DNA of 64,000 nucleotides from Bradyrhizobium diazoefficiens (GTDB taxonomy: Bacteria; Pseudomonadota; Alphaproteobacteria; Rhizobiales; Xanthobacteraceae), in assembly GCF_016616235.1 (NCBI RefSeq), contig NZ_CP067100.1, positions 5,081,001-5,145,000 on the forward strand. The letters are read 5' to 3'. The notes below the pieces were generated by a model that made no database searches, was not told the origin of the DNA, and saw only the letters and a list, made by a program, of their open reading frames with translations. Each line of letters starts with the position of its first letter. Position 1 is the stretch's first letter. Below are positions 8,860-17,379 of this stretch, piece by piece. A program made the position numbers and the translations under genes.

Positions 8860-9666
8860 ATGGTTTCTGCCGAGCAGATGAAGTTCGAAGTGTCCGATCG
8901 CGTCGCGACGATCACATTCGACCGACCGGACAAGATGAACGCATGGACGCCGGTCATGGAGAGCGAGCTACGCCGCCTGATGGCGATCGCGTCCGAGGAC
9001 GACGACGTGCGCGCGATCGTGATCACCGGCGCCGGCCGGGGCTTCTGCGCCGGCGCCGATATGGGCCGCCTGTCCGATGCTTCGTTGGGAAGCGCGGCCG
9101 CCGCTGCACCGGTCGTTCCCCCGGAGAGCGACGACGATCTGGCGCAGCGATACAGCTATCTGCTCGCCGTTCCCAAGCCGATCATTGCGGGCATCAATGG
9201 CGCGATCGCGGGCGTTGGTCTTTGCATCGCGCTGTATTGCGATCTCCGCTTCATGGCCGCAGGTGCGAAGCTGACCACGTCCTTCGCCCGGCGCGGCCTG
9301 ATCGCGGAGCACGGCAGCGCCTGGATGTTGCGCCAGCTCATCGGACCGATGAATGCCGCGGACCTTCTGCTGTCGGGGCGCGTGGTCGAAGCCGCGGAAG
9401 CCGAGCGGCTCGGCCTGGTCAGGATGCTGCCGGCGGACACTTTCCGCGAGACCGTGCAGCAGACGGCGTCGGATTTCGCCAATTTCTGCTCTCCCCGGTC
9501 CATGCGCATCATTAAGCAGCAACTGGCGGCAGCTCCCCGGCAAACCCTGGCCGAAGCCACGCAGCTTGCAAACAGGGAAGTCGCGATCTGCCGCGGAACG
9601 GAAGACTTCAAGGAGGGCGTTGCCCATTTCATCGAAAAGCGGGCGCCGCGCTTCACCGGCAAGTAA
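8860..9666 (+). CDS. Enoyl-CoA hydratase/isomerase family protein
   Basis: The protein of 268 residues is a crotonase-fold enzyme. The oxyanion-hole segments are ITGAGRGFCAGADM near residue 60 and AGINGAIAGVGLCIALYCDLRF near residue 110. SFARRGLIAEHGSAWMLRQLIG follows, the region that carries the catalytic acid in hydratases, here with Glu in AEHGSAW. It would hydrate the enoyl-CoA made by the acyl-CoA dehydrogenases nearby. It is the only gene of this part on the plus strand and is convergent with the CoA-transferase at 9954. Confidence 0.92.
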   Translation: MVSAEQMKFEVSDRVATITFDRPDKMNAWTPVMESELRRLMAIASEDDDVRAIVITGAGRGFCAGADMGRLSDASLGSAAAAAPVVPPESDDDLAQRYSYLLAVPKPIIAGINGAIAGVGLCIALYCDLRFMAAGAKLTTSFARRGLIAEHGSAWMLRQLIGPMNAADLLLSGRVVEAAEAERLGLVRMLPADTFRETVQQTASDFANFCSPRSMRIIKQQLAAAPRQTLAEATQLANREVAICRGTEDFKEGVAHFIEKRAPRFTGK

Positions 9667-9953
9667 ACGCGAGGTCGTGGGCGTCTTCAATTGATGTGAA
9701 GTCCGCGCTGAGCGCCTGCCCCCCGATCATCGAGGCGGCCGGGCTCGGCTCGGCGGGGGCAATATTGTGAGCGCAGCGGACCGGTTGGTCAATCACATGT
9801 TCTGCTAGTGAGCTGCTAGTGTGGACACTGCTGTCTCGACATACTCGAACAGCAGTCGGCAAGTCTCCGAGTCATTCGCAATGGGCCAACCATCGTCAGG
9901 CGGACACGACGGAAACGCAAGGCCAGCGGACACGCTTGAGCCGATCTGGATGG

Positions 9954-11144
9954 CTATGCGGCAGTGACGGCCTTGCTGTCGATGGCAGCCTGGATTTCGG
10001 CCTCGCTCAGGCCGGCCTCGCGCAGCACCTCACGCGAATGCTCGCCGAGGTGCGGCGCGACGCGATGGATGCCGGCCGGGCTCTCCGAGAATTTCGTCGC
10101 CGGCCGCGCCTGCCGGATGCGTCCTTCGGTTGGGTGATTGATGTCTGCGAACAGCCCAACGGCGGCAAGATGCGGCTGCTCCCCGATCTCGGTGAGGCGG
10201 GCAAAGGCGGTGTGCGGCACGTCGAGCCGCAGCAGCAATTCCTCCCACTCCGCGGTGGTGCGGGTCCGGCCGATCTCGCTCATGCGGTCGTAGATCTTGT
10301 CGATGTTCTGGGAGCGCAGCACGGGATCGCGCACGCCGAGCTCGTCGCTCAATTCAGGCCGGCCGACGGCCTCGAAGAAAGCGCACCAATTGTCCCCGGA
10401 GTAAGGCAGCATCGTCAGCCAGCCGTCCTTCGTCCGCACCGGGCGCCGGTTCTTCATCCGCTTGTAGCCGGTCGGCCCGATCGGCGGATCGAAGGCGTGG
10501 CCGCCCAGCATCTCGATGCTGTTGAAGCCGGCGATGGTCTCCAGCATCGGCACCTCGACCATCTGCCCCTGCCCGCTGCGCTCGCGCCGGAACAAGGCGG
10601 CAGAGACGGCGCCAGCCATCGCCATCGCACAGATCTTGTCCCCGATCAGGCTCGGTACGAATTCCGGCTCCTCGTCCGATCCGATCGAGGATGCAAGGCC
10701 GGAGGCAGCCTGAATGATCTCGTCGAAGGCGGGGCGCGCTGCCCACGGGCCGTCCTGGCCAAAGCCCGTGGCCGCGGCGTAGATCAGCCGTGGATTGAGT
10801 TTTGCGCAATCACCATAGCCGAACCCGAGCCGCGCCATCGCGGCTGGCCGCACATTGGTAACGAGCGCATCCACGGTCGGGATCAGCTTCGCCAGCGCGG
10901 CCTTGCCTTCGGGATGCTTCAGATCGAGCGCGAGGCTGCGCTTGTTGCGGTTGACCGCCATGAACTGGCCGCTCATGCCGCGGTTTCGAAACACCCCGGT
11001 GTAGCGCCAGGTGTCGCCTCCAGGCGGTTCGACCTTGATGACATCGGCGCCCCAGTCGCCGAGCATCTGCGCAGCATAGGGACCGAACAGCACGCTCGTC
11101 AGATCGAGAACGCGGATACCGCTGAGGGGGCCGGTTGGTGCCAT
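9954..11144 (-). CDS. CaiB/BaiF-type (class III) CoA-transferase
   Basis: The second CoA-transferase of the window has 396 residues from the chosen ATG. The start at 11144 gives the family opening (GPLSGIRVLDLTSVLFGPYAAQ) and has GAAGAG just upstream; the frame is open further, to 11198, without a better start. The candidate nucleophile is Asp169 in SLIGDKICAM. It follows the binding protein gene at 11236-12441 by 91 bases on the same strand, which repeats the pairing of a Liv-type binding protein with a CoA-transferase seen at 1-7 kb. No permease or ATPase genes accompany this pair. Confidence 0.92.
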   Translation of the reverse strand: MAPTGPLSGIRVLDLTSVLFGPYAAQMLGDWGADVIKVEPPGGDTWRYTGVFRNRGMSGQFMAVNRNKRSLALDLKHPEGKAALAKLIPTVDALVTNVRPAAMARLGFGYGDCAKLNPRLIYAAATGFGQDGPWAARPAFDEIIQAASGLASSIGSDEEPEFVPSLIGDKICAMAMAGAVSAALFRRERSGQGQMVEVPMLETIAGFNSIEMLGGHAFDPPIGPTGYKRMKNRRPVRTKDGWLTMLPYSGDNWCAFFEAVGRPELSDELGVRDPVLRSQNIDKIYDRMSEIGRTRTTAEWEELLLRLDVPHTAFARLTEIGEQPHLAAVGLFADINHPTEGRIRQARPATKFSESPAGIHRVAPHLGEHSREVLREAGLSEAEIQAAIDSKAVTAA

Positions 11145-11235
11145 CGTCTCTTCACTGTGGTTGGAGGAACGGTCACGGGGGCAAGTTCGAGCGGGCAAGA
11201 CTGCCGCCCTGCCCGCCCATTGCGTTGCGTCGATG

Positions 11236-12441
11236 CTATTCGCCGATCACGTCGCCGAACAGCTCCCAGGACTTGCCATTGAAGCGCGCCATCTGCAATT
11301 GACGGATCGGCGTCACCTGCTCGGCCGAGGTGTTGAGCTTGATGCCGGGCAGCAGCATCGGCAGCTCGACATCCTTGAACGACTGCGTCTGCTTCATCAG
11401 ATTGGCGCGCGTCAGATCATTGCCGGCGCGCTGCAGCACCAGCTCCATGATCTGCGCCATGGTGTAGCCGGTGACGTTGAAGATGTCGGCAGGATCCGCT
11501 CCGGAATTGTAGGTCTTCATCCATTCGCGCCACGCCTTCATGCCAGCGTCATTCTCCCAGCGAGGATCGCCGGGATCCTTCTGGAAGGCGCCGGTGACGA
11601 TGCCGACGGAATTTTCGAGCCCGGCCGGTACCAGCACGGATCCGACGGAATTGGAGACGGCGGGAAGGATGATCTGCGGCTTCCAGCCGAGTTCGGCGAT
11701 CTTCTTGATCGCCTGCGCCGCGAATTTCGGCGTGCATTCGTTGAAGACAACGTCGGCGCCGGCGGCCTTGAACTTGACGATCTGGGAATCGACGGTCGGG
11801 TCCGTCGTCTCGTACACCGCTTCCGAGACGATCTGGTTGACGTGCTCGCCGAGACCTTCCTTGAAGCCGGCGAGGTAGTCGCGGCCGGGATCCTCGTTCG
11901 GCGTGATGACTGCGATCCTGGCATCGGGCTTGTTGGCCAGAATCCATTTGGCGTAGATTCGGCCCTCAGTGCGGTAGGTCGGCTGCGAGCCGGTGGTCCA
12001 GGGGAAATGCTGCGGATCGTTCCAGCGGCTGGCTCCGCTCGATGGGAACAGCTGCGGGATCTTCTTGGCGTTGAGATATTTCTGCGCCGCGATGTTCGGG
12101 CCGGTGCCGAGCATCGAGAACATCGCCAGCACCTCGTCGCTCTCGGTGAGGCGCCGAACCTGCTCGACAGTCTTCGACGGCGAATAGCCGTCGTCCATGC
12201 TGAGCAGCTCGACCTTTCGGCCGTTGATGCCGCCCTTGTCGTTGAGCATCTTGAAATAGGCGATCTCGGCGCGGCCGATCGCGGAATAGGCGGAGGCCGG
12301 CCCCGAATACGGCATTGTCTGGCCGAGCTTGATTGTCGTGTCCGTCGCACCCGTATCGTAGTTTCCGGCGATTGCAGCCGAAGCGGCACAGAAACTTGTG
12401 AATAGAGCGAAAGCGCCAAGGACGAATTGTTTTCTCTGCAT
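11236..12441 (-). CDS. ABC transporter substrate-binding protein (Liv/HAAT type)
   Basis: A second periplasmic type I binding protein, 401 residues. The ATG at 12441 has a strong GGGAGGAG ribosome site and opens a signal peptide (MQRKQFVLGAFALFTSFCAA, cleavage likely after AIAG). The mature part has LGQTMPYSGPASAYS and NDKGGINGRKVELLSMDDGY, as in Liv-type receptors for non-amino-acid ligands. No transporter membrane genes adjoin it, so it may share the LivHMGF complex encoded at 2.4-5.8 kb. The two binding proteins are clearly diverged from each other. Confidence 0.92.
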   Translation of the reverse strand: MQRKQFVLGAFALFTSFCAASAAIAGNYDTGATDTTIKLGQTMPYSGPASAYSAIGRAEIAYFKMLNDKGGINGRKVELLSMDDGYSPSKTVEQVRRLTESDEVLAMFSMLGTGPNIAAQKYLNAKKIPQLFPSSGASRWNDPQHFPWTTGSQPTYRTEGRIYAKWILANKPDARIAVITPNEDPGRDYLAGFKEGLGEHVNQIVSEAVYETTDPTVDSQIVKFKAAGADVVFNECTPKFAAQAIKKIAELGWKPQIILPAVSNSVGSVLVPAGLENSVGIVTGAFQKDPGDPRWENDAGMKAWREWMKTYNSGADPADIFNVTGYTMAQIMELVLQRAGNDLTRANLMKQTQSFKDVELPMLLPGIKLNTSAEQVTPIRQLQMARFNGKSWELFGDVIGE

Positions 12442-12798
12442 TTTCAGATTCTCCTCCCGCCAAGACCATGGCCGCGAGTTCATGCGCCACTCGGCTTGTA
12501 TCGTTTGTTCTTGTTTGTCCTAAGCCGCAATAGTCTCGACATCGGCGGGTGACGTTATACTCGCATTTTGCTGTTTGAGATGTAGCGGAGATGTCAGACG
12601 CTTATGCGCAACTTGCAACCGCTCTGTTTGCGGCGCGCATCCTTACAATTCACCTAAATGAAGCGTCGCTCAAGCGGACGGCATTTTCTTCGGATCCGCT
12701 TAGCTGAGGTGGCATGGACAAGTCCGTGCTAATGACTGGACCTGACCTTCAGGAGGGCATTAATTACGCCCTAATCATAACGCCGCGATCAGATTTCG
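12442..12798. promoter_or_regulatory. Divergent control region with candidate operator palindrome
   Basis: The 357-base gap separates the leftward binding-protein gene from the rightward IclR gene. It must hold both promoters. The clearest element is GGGCATTAATTACGCCC at 12755-12771, a dyad with GGGC/GCCC arms, 28 bases before the IclR start, where a repressor would block its own gene. The ending GATTACGCCC recurs at 17294-17304 before the TRAP operon. I see no gene or hairpin terminator here. Confidence 0.4.
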
Positions 12799-13641
12799 AT
12801 GGGTACAGACATGCCTAGGACAATAAAGAAAGCGTTGGCAGATGACCACATCACGGAAGCTACGAGCTACGGCCCTCCGGCGGCGGGATCGGTCAAGTCG
12901 GCGGGACGCGTGCTTCGAATTCTGGAGTTCTTCGACGAGATCCAGCGCGACGCGCGCGTCGCCGAAGTTGCCGAGCGGCTGGGATTTCCGCAATCGTCGA
13001 CCTCGATCCTGCTCAATTGCCTCGTCGAGCTCGGTTACATGGATTATCTGCAGGAAAGCCGCAGCTTCCTGCCCTCGCCGCGCGTCACCCTGCTCGGGAC
13101 CTGGCTCGACAAGGGCCCCGTCAGAAACGGCAGCCTGATGCGGATGCTCGAAGAGCTGTCTCAGAAAACGGGCGACACCGTCATCATCGCCGCACGGAGC
13201 GGAATTTACGCGCAATATATTCACGTTTTGCAGGCCCGGGCCACGATGCGCTTCCACGTCCCACCCGGATCCAGGCGCCTCGTGGTGTGGTCGGCCACTG
13301 GTTTTTCACTGCTGACGTCGAGCAGCGACAAGGAGATTCGCAGCGTGTGCACACGCACCAACGCGGAAGCGGCGCTCGACATATCGCGGATCGACATTAA
13401 TCAGGTGCTGGAAAACGTCGAGCGCACGCGGCGTGACGGCTTCTTCTTCTCGGCGGGGCTCGTCACGCCTGGCGCGGGGTCGATCGCGCTGCCCCTGCCC
13501 GAGGGCATCGACGGCTGGAACCGCGCGCTTGCCGTCGCCGTATCAGGTCCTCTTCAAGATATCACGCGGCGGCAGACGGAGATCGTCGCGCTGCTCAACG
13601 ATGTAGTGCAGCGCTATCTTCGCCCGTCGTCCTCGAGCTAG
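12799..13641 (+). CDS. IclR family transcriptional regulator
   Basis: The second IclR regulator has 280 residues. The winged helix (SAGRVLRILEFFDEIQRDARVAEVAERLGFPQSSTSILLNCLVELGYMDY) begins near residue 33, after an N-terminal extension. The effector domain follows (LMRMLEELSQKTGDTVIIAARSG, then GLVTPGAGSIALPLP). The start is uncertain: ATG at 12799 and ATG at 12811 are both possible and neither has a strong ribosome site. It is divergent from a binding-protein and CoA-transferase pair, and its last codons overlap the convergent dehydrogenase gene by four bases, so it is a likely regulator of the flanking catabolic genes. Confidence 0.91.
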   Translation: MGTDMPRTIKKALADDHITEATSYGPPAAGSVKSAGRVLRILEFFDEIQRDARVAEVAERLGFPQSSTSILLNCLVELGYMDYLQESRSFLPSPRVTLLGTWLDKGPVRNGSLMRMLEELSQKTGDTVIIAARSGIYAQYIHVLQARATMRFHVPPGSRRLVVWSATGFSLLTSSSDKEIRSVCTRTNAEAALDISRIDINQVLENVERTRRDGFFFSAGLVTPGAGSIALPLPEGIDGWNRALAVAVSGPLQDITRRQTEIVALLNDVVQRYLRPSSSS

Positions 13642-14729
13642 GCCGCACCGGCGGTTGCCGGCGGGTCGACCAGCAGCGGCCAAAAACCGTCGCCGCCCTG
13701 CTCGCAGATCATCCGGCCGATCTTTTCCTGCCACCACGGTTCGGCCCCCCATTCGTCGCGCCACGACCAGAGCCGGCGGGTGGCGTAGTGCAGCGGATGC
13801 TCCTGAGTAAACCCCATCGCGCCGTGGACCTGATGGCAGAGGGCGGCAACCTGCCCGGCAGATTCCCCGCACCGGGATTTTGCAATCGCCACGGCCAGCG
13901 CGTTATCACCCAGCCGCGGCGTTTCCGTCAGCGCGTCGCCTGCCGCCGACGCCGCAGCAAAATGGCCTGCCGCAATCGCCAGCATATGCTGGATCGCCTG
14001 GAACTTCGCGATCGGCCGGCCGAACTGCACGCGCTCATTGGCGTAGGACAGTGCGTAGTCCATGCACCGCTCCATCCCGCCGATCATCTGCTGGACGCGG
14101 ATTGCGGCGCCAAACGGCATCAGGCCATCGGCGTCGAGACAGGCGGGCGCCGGCAAGAAGTCGCTCGCGGCCAGTTGCACGCCGCCGAAATCGACGTCTT
14201 CGCGCGGCTCATAGGCCACGTTCCGCCGTGTCTTGTTCGAGCGCGCCTTGCCGGTCGGCACGCGGCAGAGGAAGGCATTGCCATTTGCGTCGGACGCGAG
14301 GACCAGAGCAATGGGCGCCTGCTTGCCCCAGGCAACATGCCGCGCGATGCCCTGCAATGTTGCGCCCGTTCTGTTCGATGCGAGCGTGATGCGATCGTGC
14401 GGATTAACCGGCGCGAGCGTTACCGCTCCCGCGATCACCTCGCCGCCGGCGTCGGTCCAGAGCGCGTTGGCAATCATGGTCTCTGCCAGCGGCAGCGGGA
14501 CGGAATGAAATGCCGACCGGCGGATCAGGTTTGCCGCAACGTCCGGGGCCAGCCCCGCCCCGCCTTTCATTTCGGGCACCAGTGCCAGCGGCAGGCCGGC
14601 ATCTTCCATCGCACTCCAGAGCGCATCAGACCACTGCCCGGCGTCGGCCGCGGACAGAACCTTCTTGTCGATGTGTTGCGCAAACAGGCGATCGGCCTGT
14701 TCGAGCACAATGGCGGACATGTCTTCCAT
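13638..14729 (-). CDS. Acyl-CoA dehydrogenase family protein, smaller (partner) type
   Basis: The product of 363 residues is a paralogue of the dehydrogenase at 81-1157: both carry the ERVQFGRPIAKFQAIQHMLA-type segment and the HQVHGAMGFTQEHPLHYATRRLWSWRDEW ending. It follows the larger dehydrogenase gene by 12 bases, so the two probably form one heteromeric enzyme, as known for steroid and bile-acid dehydrogenases. The start ATG at 14729 lies directly after GGAGGAGACGCC. Its 3' end overlaps the convergent IclR gene by four bases. Confidence 0.9.
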   Translation of the reverse strand: MEDMSAIVLEQADRLFAQHIDKKVLSAADAGQWSDALWSAMEDAGLPLALVPEMKGGAGLAPDVAANLIRRSAFHSVPLPLAETMIANALWTDAGGEVIAGAVTLAPVNPHDRITLASNRTGATLQGIARHVAWGKQAPIALVLASDANGNAFLCRVPTGKARSNKTRRNVAYEPREDVDFGGVQLAASDFLPAPACLDADGLMPFGAAIRVQQMIGGMERCMDYALSYANERVQFGRPIAKFQAIQHMLAIAAGHFAAASAAGDALTETPRLGDNALAVAIAKSRCGESAGQVAALCHQVHGAMGFTQEHPLHYATRRLWSWRDEWGAEPWWQEKIGRMICEQGGDGFWPLLVDPPATAGAA

Positions 14730-14741
14730 GGCGTCTCCTCC

Positions 14742-15890
14742 TCAGCGCAGGCCAAGACCGCGGGCTATCATCCCGCGCAGGATTTCCGGCGTGCCGCCGC
14801 GAATGGTGAACGAAGGCGCGTGCAGCAACACATGCGCCATCGCCTGCGAATATTCGTCGTCGTCATCGAGACTTGCCTCGATCGGCAACAGCTTCCGCAC
14901 CATTTCCGGAACCTCCCGTTCGAACGCCGTGCCGACGTCCTTGACCAGCGCGGCCTCCGTGACCGGGCTCTCGCCGCGCTCCAGAAGGCCAGCGATCGAC
15001 GACGACATCCGGCGCAGCGTGGCGAAGTGAGCCGCCAACCGGCCGATCTCGACCGCCTGCCGTTCGTTCGGCTCGCGCCCGATCTTGTCGACAAGCTCGA
15101 CCAGGAGCCTGATGTCCGACATGAATCGGTCCGGGCCGGCGCGCTCGAACGCCAGTTCGCCCGTAACGCGCGTCCAGCCTTCTCCGGGCTTTCCGATCAT
15201 CATGTCGTCGGGAACGAAGCAGCTCTTGAAGAAGACTTCGTTGAACTCGTGCCCGCCCGACAGGTTCATGATCGGCCTGATCTCGATACCTTCCGAGCTC
15301 GTGTCCACGATGAACTGGGACAGCCCGGCGTGGCGATTCTCGCTGAGCGGCTCGGTGCGGGCCAGCACGATCAAATAATGGACGCGATGCGCGTTCGAGG
15401 TCCAGATCTTGGTGCCGTTGATGACCCAGCCACCTTCGACCTTGTCGGCCTTGGTGCGGGCCGCCGCGAGGTCGGAGCCGGAATCAGGCTCGCTCATGCC
15501 GATGCCGAAATAGCACTCACCCGCCGCGATCTTCGGCAGGATCAGCTGCCGCGCCCGCTCGCTGCCGTGCTTGAGGATCTGCGGGCCGGACTGCCGATCC
15601 GCGATCCAGTGCGCGCCGCCCGGCGCGCCGGCCGCCAGCATCTCCTCGGTGACGACGAAACGCTGCAGGTTGGAGTATTCGCCGCCGCCATATTGCTTCG
15701 GCCAAGTCATGCCGATGAAGCCGGCCTTGGCGGCGCGCTTGCTGAACTCCGGATCAAATGTCGACCAGGAGGTCCGATGTGCCGCATAACGGCCGGTGTC
15801 ACGCTCCTCCTGCAGGAACGCGCGGACCTTGCGCCGCATCTCCTCGGCCTCAGGTGGCAAGGTCAGGGATTCGAACCGGAATGCGTGCAT
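14742..15890 (-). CDS. Acyl-CoA dehydrogenase, larger (catalytic) type
   Basis: The product of 382 residues is a full acyl-CoA dehydrogenase. Visible motifs are the flavin-binding CYFGIGMSEPDSGSDLAA near residue 126, WVINGTKIWTSNAHR near 155, and LAFERAGPDRF near 247, where Glu249 is the candidate catalytic base. It introduces the alpha-beta double bond into an acyl-CoA with FAD. The start has a strong ribosome site (GGAGGCTTGA before ATG). It lies between the CoA-transferase gene and the smaller dehydrogenase gene, all leftward; the partial gene at 1-69 is its likely paralogue in the other module. Confidence 0.93.
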   Translation of the reverse strand: MHAFRFESLTLPPEAEEMRRKVRAFLQEERDTGRYAAHRTSWSTFDPEFSKRAAKAGFIGMTWPKQYGGGEYSNLQRFVVTEEMLAAGAPGGAHWIADRQSGPQILKHGSERARQLILPKIAAGECYFGIGMSEPDSGSDLAAARTKADKVEGGWVINGTKIWTSNAHRVHYLIVLARTEPLSENRHAGLSQFIVDTSSEGIEIRPIMNLSGGHEFNEVFFKSCFVPDDMMIGKPGEGWTRVTGELAFERAGPDRFMSDIRLLVELVDKIGREPNERQAVEIGRLAAHFATLRRMSSSIAGLLERGESPVTEAALVKDVGTAFEREVPEMVRKLLPIEASLDDDDEYSQAMAHVLLHAPSFTIRGGTPEILRGMIARGLGLR

Positions 15891-15982
15891 TCAAGCCTCC
15901 ATCGATCGAAGGGCGTCGTTCGGCTGAACTCCAGGGAGCCCGCCATCCTGCTCGTAGTTTACGCTGCCCGACATAACTTGCC

Positions 15983-17170
15983 TCACTTGCTCTTCCTGCT
16001 GACAGAAGCCGCGTCCATGCCGATTTCCGCGAGGACCTCGGCGGTGTGCTCGCCGAGCCGCGGCGCATGACGGCGGAGGCGGAACGGTGCCGAGCTGAAT
16101 GACACCGGCGCCCGGATTGATTTGTACGCTCCCTCCGACGGGTGCTCGGCCCTGCTGAACATTTCGACCGCCTTCATGTGCTCGTCGTCAGGCAGATCGG
16201 CGAGGCCGAGCACGGGCATGCAGGGAATGCTGACATCGTCGCAGAATGATACCCAGGCGGCGGTGGAATGCCTGGGGGCTTCCTCCTCGATGATCTCATA
16301 GAGCGCCTCGAGATGGGCCGCCCGCTCGACCAGCGGAAAGAAGCGGACGTCCGACTTCAGCTCAGGGCGGCCGACGAAGTCGAAGAAGTCGCGCCAGTTG
16401 CGATCCGAATAGGGCAGGATGCACATATATCCGTCGCCCGTGCGGAACGGCTTTCGGCGCGGACTGACGACACGGCTGTAGCCGGGATTGCCGAGCGACG
16501 GCTCGAAGGCGAAGCCGAGCAGATGCTCGACATAGGCGAATTCCGCCGTGGTCTCGAACATCGGCACCTCGATCGCCTGACCTCCGCCGCCCCGCTCTCG
16601 CTGGAACAGCGCCGCCATCACCGAATAGGCCATCGCCTGCCCGGACAGCTTGTCGCACAGCACCGTCGGCATGAAAGCCGGTTCGCCGCGCGCAGCCATA
16701 TGCAATGCAGCGAGCCCGGAGCCGGCCTGGATGATATCGTCATAGGCAGCCTTGTCGCGGTAGGGTCCCTTCTCGCTGAATCCATAGGCGCCGCAATAGA
16801 TGATGTCGGGCTTGATGGCGCGGACCGCCTGATAGCCGAGCCCGAGCTTGGCGATGGCCTTAGGGCGCAGCGAGTGGACGAACACGTCGGCTGTCGCGAT
16901 CAGCTTGCGCAGGGCATCCATTTCCGACGACCGCTTCAGGTCGAGCATGACACTGCGCTTGTTGCGGTTGAGATGAAGGAAGCCGCCGGCCATGCCTTCA
17001 TGGCGATTGGGCCGATAAGTCCGGAAAGAATCGCCCTCTTCGCTCTCGATCTTGATCACGTCGGCGCCGAGATCGGCCATGATGTGGGTCGCAAACGGTC
17101 CCATGATCACGTTGGTCAGGTCGACGACGCGAATTCCGCCCAACGGGCCATCTGCAGGGGTTGTGTCCAT
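15983..17170 (-). CDS. CaiB/BaiF-type (class III) CoA-transferase
   Basis: The third CoA-transferase has 395 residues. It shows GGIRVVDLTNVIMGPFATHIMADLGADVIKIE at the N-terminus and candidate nucleophile Asp173 in VLCDKLSGQAM. It starts the leftward set CoA-transferase, larger dehydrogenase, smaller dehydrogenase, and is divergent from the TRAP transporter operon. That layout suggests the TRAP system imports the acid and this enzyme activates it. It is closer in sequence to the transferase at 9954 (both have LHLNRNKRS or AVNRNKRS and KHPEG-like segments) than to the one at 1165. Confidence 0.92.
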   Translation of the reverse strand: MDTTPADGPLGGIRVVDLTNVIMGPFATHIMADLGADVIKIESEEGDSFRTYRPNRHEGMAGGFLHLNRNKRSVMLDLKRSSEMDALRKLIATADVFVHSLRPKAIAKLGLGYQAVRAIKPDIIYCGAYGFSEKGPYRDKAAYDDIIQAGSGLAALHMAARGEPAFMPTVLCDKLSGQAMAYSVMAALFQRERGGGGQAIEVPMFETTAEFAYVEHLLGFAFEPSLGNPGYSRVVSPRRKPFRTGDGYMCILPYSDRNWRDFFDFVGRPELKSDVRFFPLVERAAHLEALYEIIEEEAPRHSTAAWVSFCDDVSIPCMPVLGLADLPDDEHMKAVEMFSRAEHPSEGAYKSIRAPVSFSSAPFRLRRHAPRLGEHTAEVLAEIGMDAASVSRKSK

Positions 17171-17282
17171 CCCGAAGCTCTCTCGTTCATTGGCCGCCGC
17201 GGCTGGCGCGTGCCGCGCGGGACGTCCAACTTCTACGTGATTGAAATCCGATCAATACGCTTCGGCACGATCGCGCCAATTA

Positions 17283-17294
17283 TCACATATGCGA
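17283..17294. promoter_or_regulatory. Palindrome in the divergent CoA-transferase/TRAP promoter region
   Basis: TCACATATGCGA is a near-perfect 12-base dyad in the 209-base gap between the CoA-transferase start (17170) and dctP start (17380). It is followed at once by TTGATTACGCCCC, which resembles the site before the IclR gene at 12799. It shares TCACATA with 8772 and the ATATG core with 7935. A likely IclR-type operator, by inference. Confidence 0.4.
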
Positions 17295-17379
17295 TTGATT
17301 ACGCCCCTTCGCTCTCTTGCTGGCGGGAACGCGATCAAACATAGTTTCGCCCAACCACAAAAAGACTTGGGAGAAAACA

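Noticed and set aside
13788..16070. Plus-strand frame of 760 residues
   Set aside because: It is the antisense of the two acyl-CoA dehydrogenases, which have clear motifs; its sequence is His/Arg-rich with no domain.
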